A DNA stretch of 64,000 nt from Pseudomonas sp. HOU2 (GCF_040729435.1 NZ_CP160398.1:5127001-5191000), one strand, 5' to 3'. Shown: positions 1-9,089, numbered from the stretch's first letter. Numbers and translations are program-made. The notes: a model not told the origin generated them from the letters alone.

Positions 1-1
1 C

Positions 2-109
2 ACCAAACAGGCAGAATTCGGAGTAATAGTAGCTGGACGATACACTTTGCAAGGCGCGGATGACCAGTTAACAGTTGTTAGTGCTTGCCAATGCGTGCGG
101 GCAGATTAA
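2..109 (+). CDS. possible 3' end of a gene entering from the left
   Basis: One forward frame stays open from the window edge to a TAA at 107-109, giving about 35 residues that end in CQCVRAD. No start is visible and the piece is too short to assign to a family. A second frame is open only to a TAA at 24-26, so the true gene end may be there instead. There is no clear terminator before the next gene. This is a weak call that needs the upstream sequence. Confidence 0.25.
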   Translation, partial: TKQAEFGVIVAGRYTLQGADDQLTVVSACQCVRAD

Positions 110-142
110 GCTGGCCGCCGATTTCGTTGATTGGAGAGTTTC

Positions 143-511
143 ATGTCCCGCCGCTTGCCCGTGATTCTGTTGCTCGTGCTGTTGCCGCTGTGGCTGGCCG
201 CCAGTTATGGCGCGCGTTATGGCTTCATGGAGGACGGACAGTGGGTCGGCATCTGCGTCGATGAGGCGAGCCGCTGGGAATGCGCGGTGCGCTCGAACCT
301 GGGGCTGATGATTCACTTCAAGGTGCTGGGCTGGACTGCGCTGGGCGCGGCGCTGCTCGGTTTTGTCCTGCCGGGGCGGGCAGGGTGGTGGCTGGCGGTG
401 CTGGCGCTGGTGTTCGGGTTGCCGGCGCTGGCGTTGTACAACACCACTTTGGCGGTATTTGCGGTGGTGATTGGCGGGTTGCGGTTGGTCCGGGCCTCTC
501 GTAGCGCCTGA
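143..511 (+). CDS. small inner-membrane protein, unknown function
   Basis: This 122-residue protein starts at the ATG at 143, which has a GGAGAG Shine-Dalgarno about 6 bases upstream; a TTG at 131 in the same frame lacks one. It has an N-terminal hydrophobic helix (residues about 5-25), a polar loop with two cysteines (GICVDE and WECAVR), and two or three further hydrophobic helices (about 55-115) ending in a short basic tail. The two loop cysteines probably face the periplasm and could form a disulphide. I do not recognise the family. It stands alone, and a REPIN follows within ten bases of its stop. Confidence 0.75.
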   Translation: MSRRLPVILLLVLLPLWLAASYGARYGFMEDGQWVGICVDEASRWECAVRSNLGLMIHFKVLGWTALGAALLGFVLPGRAGWWLAVLALVFGLPALALYNTTLAVFAVVIGGLRLVRASRSA

Positions 512-519
512 CAGTCAGT

Positions 520-613
520 CATCGCGGGCAAGCCCGCTCCCACAGGGTTTTGGGTGAACACAACATGTATGTACGACCCGAAAACCTGTGGGAGCTGGCT
601 TGCCAGCGATGAG
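520..613. repeat. REPIN (paired REP palindromes), class A
   Basis: Two inverted REP arms face each other. The left reads GCGGGCAAGCCCGCTCCCAC and the right reads GTGGGAGCTGGCTTGCCAGC, separated by about 45 bases. The element lies between two convergent genes, directly after the stop of the first. Such paired REPs are typical of P. fluorescens genomes and are mobilised by RAYT transposases encoded elsewhere. Confidence 0.85.
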
Positions 614-633
614 GCCGGCTCAGGTGCTGAAGA

Positions 634-2187
634 TCATCCCTTGCGAATCCGCAGGCAGCGCCAAAGTGCCGCCACCATCAACCCGCTGACCAACGCCCAA
701 CCCCATGCCTGCTGATTGAACAAGCCTTCTACATACAGCTGCGGCGCAATGCCGGCGCCGATGATAAAGGTCAGCAGGGCGATTTCCCGGCGCGGCACGT
801 TGACCGGACGGCACACGTACACCAGCCCCGGCAGAATGAACGCCATGCTGGCAAAACTGCGATAACGCGCATCGAAGACCATCTCCAGCATCATCACCGC
901 CGCCGCAAACCCTGCCAGCGCAACCAGCCAGCCGGCACGGCGCTCCAGCAGATTGAACGCCCTTTCACGCCATCCCTGACGGTTGCTCATGGTCAGCGCG
1001 GCATGCGCCAGCACCAACAGATTCAACGCCGTCAGCAAGCCGACCCACAACCATTCGCTGGCAAACCGTGTAGTCACCCGCGCCAGATCGCCCCAGGCGC
1101 CGATCGAGCAGGCGGCAACTGCCGCAAGCAGGGGCAGAACCAACGCCGATCGGGTGGTACGCACCCGGCCGCCGAGCAGCAGCGTGCCGAGGAAGATCAG
1201 CCCGCCAACTGCGAGCCATTCCTTCCAGTACGGTACGTTGCTCACCGGCCCGGCGAGTACGCCTTTGTCCTGGCGATCGGCATCGAACAGGCCCCAGTAA
1301 CCGCCGACCGCGCCTTCGCTGCCACGCTTCCAGGGCTGGTCGAAGGCTTCGATCAGGTTGTAATGCCAGCCTTCCTTCTCGGCCATCGCGACAAAACCAC
1401 GAATGAACTTGGCCTCGTTGACCCGACTCGGCAGGGCGGTTTCGCGCTGGCGACCTTCGCTGGGCCAGCCGGTTTCGCCGATCATCACGTCTTTGGGTGC
1501 GAATTTGTTGCCGAACACCTGACGCACATCCGCCACGTGTTGCAGGGCGACGTCGATGTTCGACGGATCATCTTCCCAGTACGGCAGCAAATGAATGGTC
1601 AGGAAATCCACCGCCGGCGCGACTTCCGGGTGCTTGAGCCAGAATTCCCAGACATCGGCATAGGTGACCGGTTGCTTGACCTGGCTTTTGACTTTGTTGA
1701 TCAGCTTCGCCAGTTGCGCGCCGGTGACTTCCTTGCGCAGCAAGGCTTCGTTACCGACGATGACTGCGCTGACCACATCCGGGTTGGCGTTGGCCGAGGC
1801 GATCAACAGGTCGACTTCTTTTTCGGTGTCCACCGGGTTGCTGTTGACCCAGGCGCCGATCATCAACTTCAGACCATGCTTGCGCGCCAGATCCGGCAGG
1901 GCTTCGAGGCCGGTCATCGAGTAGGTGCGGATGCATTCGAAACGCGTCGCCAGCAGGGCGAGGTCGGCGTCCATGCGTTCCGGGCGCAGTTTGAACGGCA
2001 CGTCGAACGGCGACTGATCCTTGTCGAACGGCGTGTAGGAGGCGCATTGCAACTTGTGCGTCGGGGTCGCAGCGTCCGGCAGGATCACCGGTTTGCCGAG
2101 GCCATACCAGAAGCCGCCAAGGGCAAACAGGCCGAGCAGACAGGCGAAGAGATAAGGAACGAACGGGAAGCGGGAAGTCGCGGACAT
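634..2187 (-). CDS. membrane-bound GH17 glucan hydrolase/transglycosylase
   Basis: This 517-residue protein has one N-terminal anchor (about residues 8-28), a glycoside hydrolase family 17 domain (about 40-320), and a C-terminal block of several membrane helices (about 330-515). The GH17 signature is present: GNE with the likely acid/base Glu147 and GETGWPS with the likely nucleophile Glu238. Pseudomonas proteins of this kind are often annotated as beta-(1,6)-glucan synthase; studied proteobacterial GH17 domains act as beta-1,3-glucosyltransferases, so a role in branching or remodelling of periplasmic glucans is likely. The ATG at 2187 was chosen because it puts the anchor at the N-terminus. 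An ATG at 2229 would add 14 residues but has no ribosome binding site. Confidence 0.88.
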   Translation of the reverse strand: MSATSRFPFVPYLFACLLGLFALGGFWYGLGKPVILPDAATPTHKLQCASYTPFDKDQSPFDVPFKLRPERMDADLALLATRFECIRTYSMTGLEALPDLARKHGLKLMIGAWVNSNPVDTEKEVDLLIASANANPDVVSAVIVGNEALLRKEVTGAQLAKLINKVKSQVKQPVTYADVWEFWLKHPEVAPAVDFLTIHLLPYWEDDPSNIDVALQHVADVRQVFGNKFAPKDVMIGETGWPSEGRQRETALPSRVNEAKFIRGFVAMAEKEGWHYNLIEAFDQPWKRGSEGAVGGYWGLFDADRQDKGVLAGPVSNVPYWKEWLAVGGLIFLGTLLLGGRVRTTRSALVLPLLAAVAACSIGAWGDLARVTTRFASEWLWVGLLTALNLLVLAHAALTMSNRQGWRERAFNLLERRAGWLVALAGFAAAVMMLEMVFDARYRSFASMAFILPGLVYVCRPVNVPRREIALLTFIIGAGIAPQLYVEGLFNQQAWGWALVSGLMVAALWRCLRIRKG

Positions 2188-2530
2188 GGTCAGGCCGAGT
2201 GGCTGCAAAGCGACGCATGTTACCTGCATTTATCTGCGGGTTGGTGGCCTGCATGATTTGCACATGCAAAGTTCGGGCGGATTGTCTGGCGCCAATTATT
2301 CAGAGGTGATTAATGGCCTTCTGATGTCGTTTCTCGTTGTCTTGAGGTCGCTGCCAGAGCAGGTCGCCGCGGGCGTCAGGCCGATGATCGAAAGCGTCAG
2401 TGCCCTTATAGAAAAGACGACTGATGTTCGGATGAGTTTGCGGTCAGGCGTGATGGGGGCGCTGTGCACCATAACAATACGTTGACGATGCCCGGCATCC
2501 GTCGGGCGCAGCATTTCGGGGAAGTAAACG
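2188..2530. other. intergenic region upstream of the betaine-binding protein gene
   Basis: This is the gap between the divergent GH17 gene and the binding-protein gene, so it should hold promoters for both. The only clear element is the GGGGAAG ribosome binding site at 2518-2524. I see no repeat, RNA gene or credible ORF. Confidence 0.5.
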
Positions 2531-3382
2531 ATGAAGATGCGACGACTTTTAGGCGCAGGTGCCGCTCTGGTGCTTGCGATGAGCTCCACTTTCGCCAGCG
2601 CTGAAAAACAGACCCTGAACATCGGTTACGTTGACGGCTGGTCCGACAGCGTCGCGACCACCCACGTGGCCGCCGAAGTGATCAAACAGAAACTCGGCTA
2701 CGACGTGAAGTTGCAAGCCGTTGCCACCGGGATCATGTGGCAGGGCGTTGCCACCGGCAAACTCGACGCGATGCTCTCGGCCTGGCTGCCGGTCACCCAC
2801 GGCGAATACTGGGCGAAGAACAAGGATCTGGTCGTCGATTACGGCCCGAACTTCAAGGATGCAAAAATCGGCCTTATCGTGCCGGAGTACGTCAAGGCGA
2901 AATCGATCGAAGACCTCAAGACCGATGACAGCTTCAAAAACCGCATCGTCGGCATCGATGCCGGTTCAGGCGTAATGCTCAAAACCGATCAGGCGATCAA
3001 GGATTACGGCCTGGACAAATATACGCTCAAGGCCAGTTCCGGCGCCGGCATGATTGCCGAGCTGACCCGTGCCGAGAAGAAGAACGAATCGATTGCCGTC
3101 ACCGGTTGGGTGCCGCACTGGATGTTCGCCAAGTGGAAACTGCGCTTCCTCGACGACCCGAAAGGCGTGTATGGCGCGGCTGAAACCGTGAACAGCATCG
3201 GCAGCAAAGAGCTGGACGCCAAAGCCCCGGAAGTCGCCAAGTTTCTGAAGAACTTCCAGTGGGCGTCGAAAGACGAGATCGGCGAAGTCATGCTGGCCAT
3301 CCAGGACGGCGCCAAGCCTGAAGCGGCGGCCAAGGATTGGGTCGCCAAGCACCCGGATCGCGTGGCTGACTGGACCAAATAA
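2531..3382 (+). CDS. betX: glycine betaine ABC transporter substrate-binding protein
   Basis: This 283-residue periplasmic binding protein of the OpuAC family has a signal peptide of about 24 residues ending in FASA. The mature start TLNIGYVDGWSDSVATT and the later tryptophan-rich stretches (IMWQGVATGKLDAMLSAWLP, TGWVPHWMFAKW) are typical of quaternary-amine binding proteins, where an aromatic cage holds the trimethylammonium group. The gene stands without permease or ATPase partners, as expected for an orphan binding protein that feeds a core transporter elsewhere. In P. aeruginosa the betaine-specific orphan BetX lies beside yjcH-actP as here, which is why I give the symbol. The GGGGAAG SD sits 6 bases before the ATG. 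Confidence 0.85.
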   Translation: MKMRRLLGAGAALVLAMSSTFASAEKQTLNIGYVDGWSDSVATTHVAAEVIKQKLGYDVKLQAVATGIMWQGVATGKLDAMLSAWLPVTHGEYWAKNKDLVVDYGPNFKDAKIGLIVPEYVKAKSIEDLKTDDSFKNRIVGIDAGSGVMLKTDQAIKDYGLDKYTLKASSGAGMIAELTRAEKKNESIAVTGWVPHWMFAKWKLRFLDDPKGVYGAAETVNSIGSKELDAKAPEVAKFLKNFQWASKDEIGEVMLAIQDGAKPEAAAKDWVAKHPDRVADWTK

Positions 3383-3403
3383 CCCCGCCCAACGCAGCTC
3401 CCC

Positions 3404-3494
3404 TGTAGGAGTGAGCCTGCTCGCGATAGCGTCCTTTCAGTTGATACAAATGTCGACTGATACAACGCCATCGCGAGCAGGCTCGCTCCCACAT
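3404..3494. repeat. REPIN, class B
   Basis: The inverted arms TGTAGGAGTGAGCCTGCTCG (from 3404) and CGAGCAGGCTCGCTCCCACA (ending at 3493) flank a loop of about 35 bases. It sits between the binding-protein gene and yjcH and probably marks the end of the first transcript. Confidence 0.88.
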
Positions 3495-3688
3495 TTGTTT
3501 CTGGGCAACCCTCACCTGCAGGGTTTACGGCTGTTTCAAAGCCTCTTTCCAATTCTTTCGGCTAATTAGCGTCCGAAAATTGGCGAAAACGTCATGTCGT
3601 TCTAATACTAAGGTCGTCTGGAACCCGTTCCGCAGCCGCATACAGTGGATATGTTCCAACAATAATCTGTGCTGCGAGGATAAAAACA
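3495..3688 (+). promoter_or_regulatory. yjcH-actP promoter region
   Basis: These 194 bases lie between the REPIN and yjcH and must hold the yjcH-actP promoter. A short repeat CTAATACTAA stands at 3602-3611, and a GCGAGGA ribosome binding site at about 3675-3681 precedes the ATG. In other Pseudomonas the CrbS/CrbR two-component system activates acetate genes of this type, so a CrbR site is expected here. I cannot name the site with confidence. Confidence 0.5.
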
Positions 3689-4000
3689 ATGAACGACAGC
3701 ATTTACCTCTCGATTCAAAACAGCCCGCGCTTCAAGGAGCTGGTGAGAAAAAGGGAACGATTCGCCTGGATACTCTCGGCGATCATGCTAGGGCTTTACT
3801 CCGCTTTCATCCTGTTGATCGCTTACGGGCCGCAAGTGCTCGGGGCGAAACTCAGTCCCGGGTCTTCGATTACCTGGGGCATTCCGATCGGCGTCGGCCT
3901 GATTGTTTCGGCCTTCATCCTGACCGCAATCTACGTACGACGCGCCAACGGCGAGTTTGACGACCTGAACAATGCGATTCTCAAGGAGGCTCAGCAATGA
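3689..4000 (+). CDS. yjcH: YjcH-type DUF485 inner-membrane protein
   Basis: This 103-residue protein has two transmembrane helices (about residues 29-50 and 68-90) with short polar ends, matching the DUF485/YjcH family (about 100 residues). These proteins are almost always encoded directly before an ActP acetate symporter. Its stop TGA overlaps the actP ATG (ATGA, 3997-4000), so the two are translationally coupled. The role is unproven; it is thought to help the symporter. The SD is GCGAGGA, 7 bases before the ATG. Confidence 0.93.
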   Translation: MNDSIYLSIQNSPRFKELVRKRERFAWILSAIMLGLYSAFILLIAYGPQVLGAKLSPGSSITWGIPIGVGLIVSAFILTAIYVRRANGEFDDLNNAILKEAQQ

Positions 4001-5655
4001 TCCGGCGTCTACTGGCTCTTTTGAGCATCGCAGCGTTCGCCCCAGCCGTCTGGGCCGCTGACGCCCTGACCGGCGAAGTCCACAAACAACCGCTCAACGT
4101 TTCCGCGATCGCCATGTTCGTGGTGTTCGTCGGCGCGACCCTGTGCATCACCTACTGGGCCTCCAAACGCAACAAATCGGCCGCCGACTACTATGCGGCG
4201 GGCGGCAAGATCACCGGGTTCCAGAACGGTCTGGCGATTGCCGGCGACTACATGTCGGCGGCGTCCTTCCTGGGGATTTCCGCGCTGGTGTTCACCTCCG
4301 GCTACGATGGCCTGATCTACTCGATCGGCTTTCTGGTGGGCTGGCCGATCATTCTGTTCCTGATCGCCGAGCGCCTGCGTAACCTGGGCAAATACACCTT
4401 TGCCGACGTGGCGTCCTACCGCCTCGGGCAAACCCAGATCCGCACCCTGTCCGCCTGCGGTTCGCTGGTGGTGGTGGCGTTCTACCTGATCGCGCAAATG
4501 GTTGGCGCCGGCAAGCTGATCCAGCTGCTGTTCGGTCTCGACTACTACGTTGCGGTGATTCTGGTGGGCATCCTGATGTGCCTCTACGTGCTGTTCGGCG
4601 GCATGCTGGCGACCACCTGGGTGCAGATCATCAAGGCGGTGCTGTTGCTGTCGGGCGCCTCGTTCATGGCGCTGATGGTGATGAAACACGTCAACTTCGA
4701 TTTCAACACACTGTTCTCCGAAGCGATCAAGGTTCACCCCAAAGGTGAAGCGATCATGAGCCCGGGCGGTCTGGTGAAAGATCCGATTTCGGCGTTCTCT
4801 CTGGGCCTGGCGCTGATGTTCGGTACTGCCGGCCTGCCACACATCCTGATGCGCTTCTTCACCGTGAGCGACGCCAAGGAAGCGCGCAAGAGCGTGCTGT
4901 ACGCCACCGGTTTCATTGGCTACTTCTACATCCTGACCTTCATCATCGGTTTTGGCGCGATCCTGCTGGTCAGCACCAATCCTGACTTCAAGGATGCGGC
5001 GGGCGCGCTGCTTGGCGGCAACAACATGGCGGCGGTGCACCTGGCCGACGCGGTAGGTGGCAGTGTGTTCCTTGGCTTCATCTCGGCGGTGGCGTTCGCG
5101 ACCATCCTGGCGGTGGTGGCCGGTCTGACCCTGGCCGGTGCTTCGGCGGTGTCGCACGACCTGTATGCCAGTGTGATCAAGAAGGGCAAGGCCAACGACA
5201 AGGATGAAATTCGCGTGTCGAAGATCACCACCATCGCCCTGGGCGTGCTGGCGATCGGTCTGGGTATCCTGTTCGAAAGCCAGAACATCGCGTTCATGGT
5301 CGGCCTGGCGTTCTCCATCGCGGCGAGCTGCAACTTCCCGGTGCTGTTGCTTTCGATGTACTGGAAGAAGCTGACCACCCGCGGTGCGATGGTCGGTGGC
5401 TGGTTGGGGCTGGTGAGTGCGGTGGGCCTGATGATTCTTGGCCCGACCATCTGGGTGCAGATTCTGCATCACGAGAAGGCGATCTTCCCTTACGAGTACC
5501 CGGCGCTGTTTTCGATGATCATTGCGTTCATCGGGATCTGGTTCTTCTCGATCACCGACAAGTCGGCGGCGGCCGAGAACGAGCGGGCGCTGTTCTTCCC
5601 GCAGTTTGTGCGTTCGCAGACTGGCCTTGGGGCGAGCGGGGCGGTTTCGCACTAA
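3997..5655 (+). CDS. actP: acetate/cation symporter ActP
   Basis: This 552-residue sodium:solute symporter (SLC5 family) has a cleavable signal peptide (about residues 1-20, ending VWA) followed by 13 membrane helices, as in E. coli ActP. Typical stretches include [20 protein letters not shown] and the small-residue-rich helix [13 protein letters not shown]. It imports acetate and perhaps other short monocarboxylates, driven by a cation gradient. It is coupled to yjcH by a four-base overlap and ends at a strong terminator. The sensor kinase at 58950-62420 carries a related SLC5 domain and probably controls this operon. Confidence 0.94.
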   Translation: MIRRLLALLSIAAFAPAVWAADALTGEVHKQPLNVSAIAMFVVFVGATLCITYWASKRNKSAADYYAAGGKITGFQNGLAIAGDYMSAASFLGISALVFTSGYDGLIYSIGFLVGWPIILFLIAERLRNLGKYTFADVASYRLGQTQIRTLSACGSLVVVAFYLIAQMVGAGKLIQLLFGLDYYVAVILVGILMCLYVLFGGMLATTWVQIIKAVLLLSGASFMALMVMKHVNFDFNTLFSEAIKVHPKGEAIMSPGGLVKDPISAFSLGLALMFGTAGLPHILMRFFTVSDAKEARKSVLYATGFIGYFYILTFIIGFGAILLVSTNPDFKDAAGALLGGNNMAAVHLADAVGGSVFLGFISAVAFATILAVVAGLTLAGASAVSHDLYASVIKKGKANDKDEIRVSKITTIALGVLAIGLGILFESQNIAFMVGLAFSIAASCNFPVLLLSMYWKKLTTRGAMVGGWLGLVSAVGLMILGPTIWVQILHHEKAIFPYEYPALFSMIIAFIGIWFFSITDKSAAAENERALFFPQFVRSQTGLGASGAVSH

Positions 5656-5678
5656 GCGTTGATTAGATGTTTTTAGGG

Positions 5679-5713
5679 AAATGCCCCGGTTTAGAGATCG
5701 GGGCATTTTTTTT
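5679..5713 (+). terminator. rho-independent terminator of yjcH-actP
   Basis: The stem AAATGCCCCG/CGGGGCATTT (5679-5688 and 5699-5708) with a 10-base loop is followed by a T run. Confidence 0.92.
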
Positions 5714-5738
5714 GTGGGCGGTTATCGGGCTGGGATTG

Positions 5739-6035
5739 GGTACATATCCGTTGCTGCGGTAACGGCGGCTTAGGGTTTCGCCCTTACGGCGACTCACTTT
5801 TTTTACAAACGCCTAAAAAAAGTAAGCAAAAAAACGCTTGCTCCTACGTTCGGCCCGCTCGCTAAGGCTCGGGGTTCCTTCGCTGCGGGATCGATCCGGG
5901 GGCAGCGTCTACGGTTTGCTTCGCTGCACCTCCTCTCGCTGTGTTTGGCTGCGCCAAACGGTCGCTGCGCTCCCACCCCCGGATCAATCCCTCCACTCAG
6001 CCTTCCGACGTCGCCCGTGGATCAAGATCAAAAGC
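5739..6035. repeat. left arm of a large imperfect inverted repeat
   Basis: About 300 bases that recur inverted at 6300-6583. The arms agree in order: ATATCCGTTGCT at the outer end, GCGACTCACTTTTT/GCGAGTCACCTTTT, CAAACGCC, a core at 5910-5938 identical to the reverse complement of 6390-6418 (29 bases), and ATCAAAAG at the inner end. Stretches between these blocks have diverged. A short open frame crosses the core but has no ribosome binding site and is probably a by-product. Confidence 0.8.
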
Positions 6036-6299
6036 TGCAGCCGAGCTTGCGCTCATCCTGTTGAGTGGTGGAAAAGCATGCGGTCGGCTTGTGTTCTGTG
6101 TTGGATCTACCCCTCATCGGAACGCCGCCCGCCCAGCCCTCTCCCGAGGGAGGGGGAGCCGATTTTTGAGCCTTTCAGAACCTGAGTTCGACAGGGTGTT
6201 TCACGTCGGCGTAACTCTCCCAAACACCGCGATCAGTCCCCTCTCCCTCCGGGAGAGGGCTAGGGTGAGGGGCTCTTGATCTGGTTTTTGATCTGGCTT
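6036..6299. repeat. spacer of the inverted repeat, with short GC-rich repeats
   Basis: No gene is evident. Two copies of a CCCTCTCCC-type repeat lie here, CCCTCTCCCGAGGGAGGGGG near 6138 and CCCTCTCCCTCCGGGAGAGG near 6239, the second followed by GCTAGGGTGAGGGG. This family is scattered through many proteobacterial genomes. Confidence 0.6.
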
Positions 6300-6583
6300 T
6301 GGCTTTTGATCTTTTGCCCCTTCGGCAGGCCGAGCGTAGGTGTCCATCAGGGGGGGGCGCGCAGCGCCATGCGGCGAAGCCGCATACATCGAGAGGAGGT
6401 GCAGCGAAGCAAACCGTAGGCGATGCCCCCGGATGGACACCGTAGCGAGGGAACACTGAGCCTCAGCGAAGTGCCGTACGCCGGGGCAAAGCCTTTTGGG
6501 TTACCTTTTCGGCGTTTGGAAAAGGTGACTCGCTGTAAGAGCGAAACCGCCAGCGGCAGCACCCGAAGCAACGGATATACACC
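6300..6583. repeat. right arm of a large imperfect inverted repeat
   Basis: Inverted, diverged copy of 5739-6035. The best conserved part is 6390-6438, a GAGGAGGTGCAGCGAAGC core followed by the complement of the left arm's CCGGGGGCA. The outer end AGCAACGGATAT mirrors the start of the left arm. Confidence 0.8.
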
Positions 6584-6625
6584 TAAAACCCCAAAAACCC
6601 AGTCGGCCCACAGGCCGCTGAGACC

Positions 6626-6659
6626 AAAAACAAAAACGGCCCCTATATAAGAGGCCGTT
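6626..6659 (-). terminator. terminator of gltA
   Basis: Read on the minus strand, the stem ACGGCC...GGCCGT (6653-6658 with 6636-6641) is followed by TTTTTG and a second T run. Confidence 0.8.
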
Positions 6660-6696
6660 CCCGATACAACTCAAAGACGTTATCGCAAGACAAGCC

Positions 6697-7986
6697 TTAT
6701 TTGCGATCTTCCAGCTTGGTGATATCACGCGACTCGTAGCCAGTGTACAACTGGCGCGGACGGCCGATCTTGTACGGGCTGGAGAGCATTTCTTTCCAGT
6801 GCGAAATCCAGCCGACAGTACGAGCCAGCGCGAAGATCACGGTGAACATGCTGGTCGGAATGCCGATCGCCTTGAGGATGATCCCCGAGTAGAAGTCGAC
6901 GTTCGGGTACAGCGAGCGTTCGATGAAGTACGGGTCGGTCAGCGCGATCTCTTCCAGGCGCATGGCCAGTTCGAGTTGCGGATCGTTGTTGATGCCCAGT
7001 TCCTTCAGTACTTCGTCGCAGGTCTGCTTCATTACAGTCGCGCGCGGGTCGCGGTTCTTGTAAACGCGGTGACCGAAGCCCATCAGCTTGAACGGGTCGT
7101 TCTTGTCCTTGGCCTTGGCGATGAACTTGTCGATGTTCGAAACATCGCCAATTTCGTCAAGCATGGTCAGAACAGCTTCGTTCGCACCGCCATGGGCAGG
7201 GCCCCACAGTGCGGCGATACCGGCGGCGATACAGGCGAACGGGTTGGCACCCGAAGAACCTGCCAGACGCACGGTGGAGGTCGATGCGTTCTGCTCGTGG
7301 TCGGCATGGAGGATGAAGATCCGGTCCATGGCCTTGGCGAGTACCGGGCTGATCGGTTTGATCTCGCACGGGGTGTTGAACATCATGTGCAGGAAGTTTT
7401 CCGCGTACGTCAGGTCGTTGCGCGGGTACATCATGGGTTGGCCCATGGAGTACTTGTAAACCATCGCTGCCAGGGTTGGCATCTTGGCGACCAGACGGAT
7501 CGCGGAGATTTCGCGATGCTGCGGGTTATTGATGTCCAGGGAGTCGTGGTAGAAGGCCGAGAGGGCGCCGACTACGCCGCACATGACGGCCATCGGGTGG
7601 GCGTCGCGACGGAAGCCGTTGAAGAAGGTTTTCAGCTGCTCGTGAACCATGGTGTGGTTTTTCACGGTGCTGACGAACTGGGCCTTCTGCTCTGCAGTCG
7701 GCAATTCGCCGTTGAGCAGCAGGTAGCAGGTTTCCAGGTAGTCCGATTTTTCAGCCAGCTGTTCGATCGGGTAGCCGCGGTGCAACAGAATGCCGTTGTC
7801 GCCGTCGATATAGGTGATCTTCGATTCGCACGAGGCGGTCGACATGAAACCCGGGTCGAAAGTGAAGCGGCCCGTGGCCGTCAGGCCCCGAACATCGATT
7901 ACATCGGGACCAACGGTGCCGGTTAAAATGGGCAGCTCGACGGGGGCTGCGCCCTCGATGATCAACTGCGCTTTTTTGTCAGCCAT
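6697..7986 (-). CDS. gltA: citrate synthase (type II, hexameric)
   Basis: This 429-residue enzyme condenses acetyl-CoA with oxaloacetate to citrate, the entry step of the TCA cycle. Its length fits the NADH-sensitive Gram-negative type. Visible motifs are the active-site stretch [11 protein letters not shown] with the substrate-binding histidine, [14 protein letters not shown] with the second catalytic histidine, and DFYSGI with the catalytic aspartate. The SD AGGAGG lies 6 bases before the ATG. It is transcribed away from sdhC, from its own sigma-70 promoter at 8044-8071, and ends at the terminator at 6626-6659. Confidence 0.98.
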   Translation of the reverse strand: MADKKAQLIIEGAAPVELPILTGTVGPDVIDVRGLTATGRFTFDPGFMSTASCESKITYIDGDNGILLHRGYPIEQLAEKSDYLETCYLLLNGELPTAEQKAQFVSTVKNHTMVHEQLKTFFNGFRRDAHPMAVMCGVVGALSAFYHDSLDINNPQHREISAIRLVAKMPTLAAMVYKYSMGQPMMYPRNDLTYAENFLHMMFNTPCEIKPISPVLAKAMDRIFILHADHEQNASTSTVRLAGSSGANPFACIAAGIAALWGPAHGGANEAVLTMLDEIGDVSNIDKFIAKAKDKNDPFKLMGFGHRVYKNRDPRATVMKQTCDEVLKELGINNDPQLELAMRLEEIALTDPYFIERSLYPNVDFYSGIILKAIGIPTSMFTVIFALARTVGWISHWKEMLSSPYKIGRPRQLYTGYESRDITKLEDRK

Positions 7987-8043
7987 GTGGCCTCCTATTT
8001 ATGCTTGAACCATCAGACAGACCCCCCACGCAGGGCCCGCACC

Positions 8044-8071
8044 ACTATAGTGAGATAAATTCGAATGTCAA
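8044..8071 (-). promoter_or_regulatory. sigma-70 promoter of gltA
   Basis: On the minus strand, TTGACA (8071-8066) and TATAGT (8049-8044) are 16 bases apart. Transcription would start near 8037, giving a leader of about 50 bases. Confidence 0.75.
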
Positions 8072-8185
8072 TTTGCCTAAAGTCTTGCTCCAGAAGGCTT
8101 TAAGCGCACTTTTTCCTCGAAATTGACTGCCATTTACGCCTTTTATGCGACTTGTGCAATCAGCTATTGGGGGTAGGTGATTGCG

Positions 8186-8214
8186 TTGTCATTAGTAGCC
8201 TAACTGTCTATACT
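8186..8214 (+). promoter_or_regulatory. sigma-70 promoter of the sdh-suc operon
   Basis: TTGTCA (8186-8191) and TATACT (8209-8214) are separated by 17 bases. The start point would be near 8221, leaving a leader of about 130 bases before sdhC, long enough for sRNA or other post-transcriptional control. Confidence 0.75.
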
Positions 8215-8349
8215 CGGCCACCGACCGCCAAGGGCTTTTGGGCTTGCTTTCATTGGGGGTCGCATCCCTGGGTGGTGGTTACCTGACCAGTGCACTCCCC
8301 AACAACTTTGCCCTGATTGTTAGGGGCTCTTCAGTGTGAAAAAAAAGCC

Positions 8350-8724
8350 GTGAAAAGCCAACGACCTGTAAACCTAGACCTAAGGACCATCAAACTCCCA
8401 GTCACTGCTTACACGTCCATTCTTCACCGTATCTCCGGTGTCATCCTCTTCGTGTGCCTTGCCATCATGCTTTATGCATTGGACAAGTCGCTGAGCTCCG
8501 AGGAAGGCTTCGGTCAGGTGAAAGCGTGTCTGACCAGTCCGCTAGCCAAGCTAGTGATTTGGGGCATCCTGTCCGCTCTGCTGTATCACCTGGTTGCCGG
8601 TGTGCGCCATTTGATCATGGACATGGGCATCGGTGAGACGCTGGAAGGCGGCAAGCTGGGCTCGAAAATCGTTATCGCCGTTTCCGTGGTGGTAATCGTT
8701 CTGGCAGGAGTCTGGATATGGTAA
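8350..8724 (+). CDS. sdhC: succinate dehydrogenase cytochrome b556 subunit
   Basis: This 124-residue membrane anchor of complex II has three membrane helices. HRISGVILF near the N-terminus belongs to the quinone-site region, and HLVAGVRHLIMD carries the likely haem-ligand histidine. I start it at the GTG at 8350 (VKSQRPVNLD), where homology begins. The start is uncertain: a GTG at 8336 lies upstream but is out of frame because the A run between them has eight bases; six or nine would restore the frame. Its end overlaps the sdhD start by 7 bases. Confidence 0.93.
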   Translation: MKSQRPVNLDLRTIKLPVTAYTSILHRISGVILFVCLAIMLYALDKSLSSEEGFGQVKACLTSPLAKLVIWGILSALLYHLVAGVRHLIMDMGIGETLEGGKLGSKIVIAVSVVVIVLAGVWIW

Positions 8725-9086
8725 CTAACGTCACGAACCTCTCGCGTTCGGGCCTCTATGACTGGATGGCGCAACGTGTGTCGGCGGTCGTTCTCGCGGC
8801 TTACTTCATTTTTCTGATCGGATACGTCGTGGCCCACCCAGGCCTCGAGTACGCCCAGTGGCATGAACTGTTCGCCCACAACGGGATGCGTATTTTCAGT
8901 CTCCTGGCCCTTGTTGCTCTCGGCGCTCACGCCTGGGTCGGCATGTGGACCATCGCGACTGACTACCTGACGCCAATGGCGTTTGGCAAGTCCGCGACGG
9001 CTATACGTTTCCTTTTCCAGGCAGTATGCGGCGTTGCGATGTTCGCTTACTTCGTCTGGGGTGTGCAGATTCTCTGGGGTATCTGA
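8718..9086 (+). CDS. sdhD: succinate dehydrogenase membrane anchor subunit
   Basis: This 122-residue subunit has three membrane helices and, with SdhC, holds haem b and the ubiquinone site. The N-terminal SGLYDWMAQRVSAVVLAAY segment and HAWVGMWTIATDYL, with the probable haem-ligand histidine, are typical of SdhD. It overlaps sdhC by 7 bases and lies 3 bases before sdhA, so the subunits are translated as a coupled set. An AGGAG (8706-8710) inside the end of sdhC serves as SD. Confidence 0.95.
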   Translation: MVTNVTNLSRSGLYDWMAQRVSAVVLAAYFIFLIGYVVAHPGLEYAQWHELFAHNGMRIFSLLALVALGAHAWVGMWTIATDYLTPMAFGKSATAIRFLFQAVCGVAMFAYFVWGVQILWGI

Positions 9087-9089
9087 GTC

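Noticed and set aside
3619..3634. GG-N10-GC arrangement (TGGAACCCGTTCCGCA) before yjcH, a possible sigma-54 promoter
   Set aside because: The spacing fits but the -12 part lacks TTGC, and CrbR is not a sigma-54 activator.
5838..6185. Open frames in the arms of the large inverted repeat
   Set aside because: No SD; the frames are fragments that follow the repeat and occur in both arms, so repeat conservation explains them.
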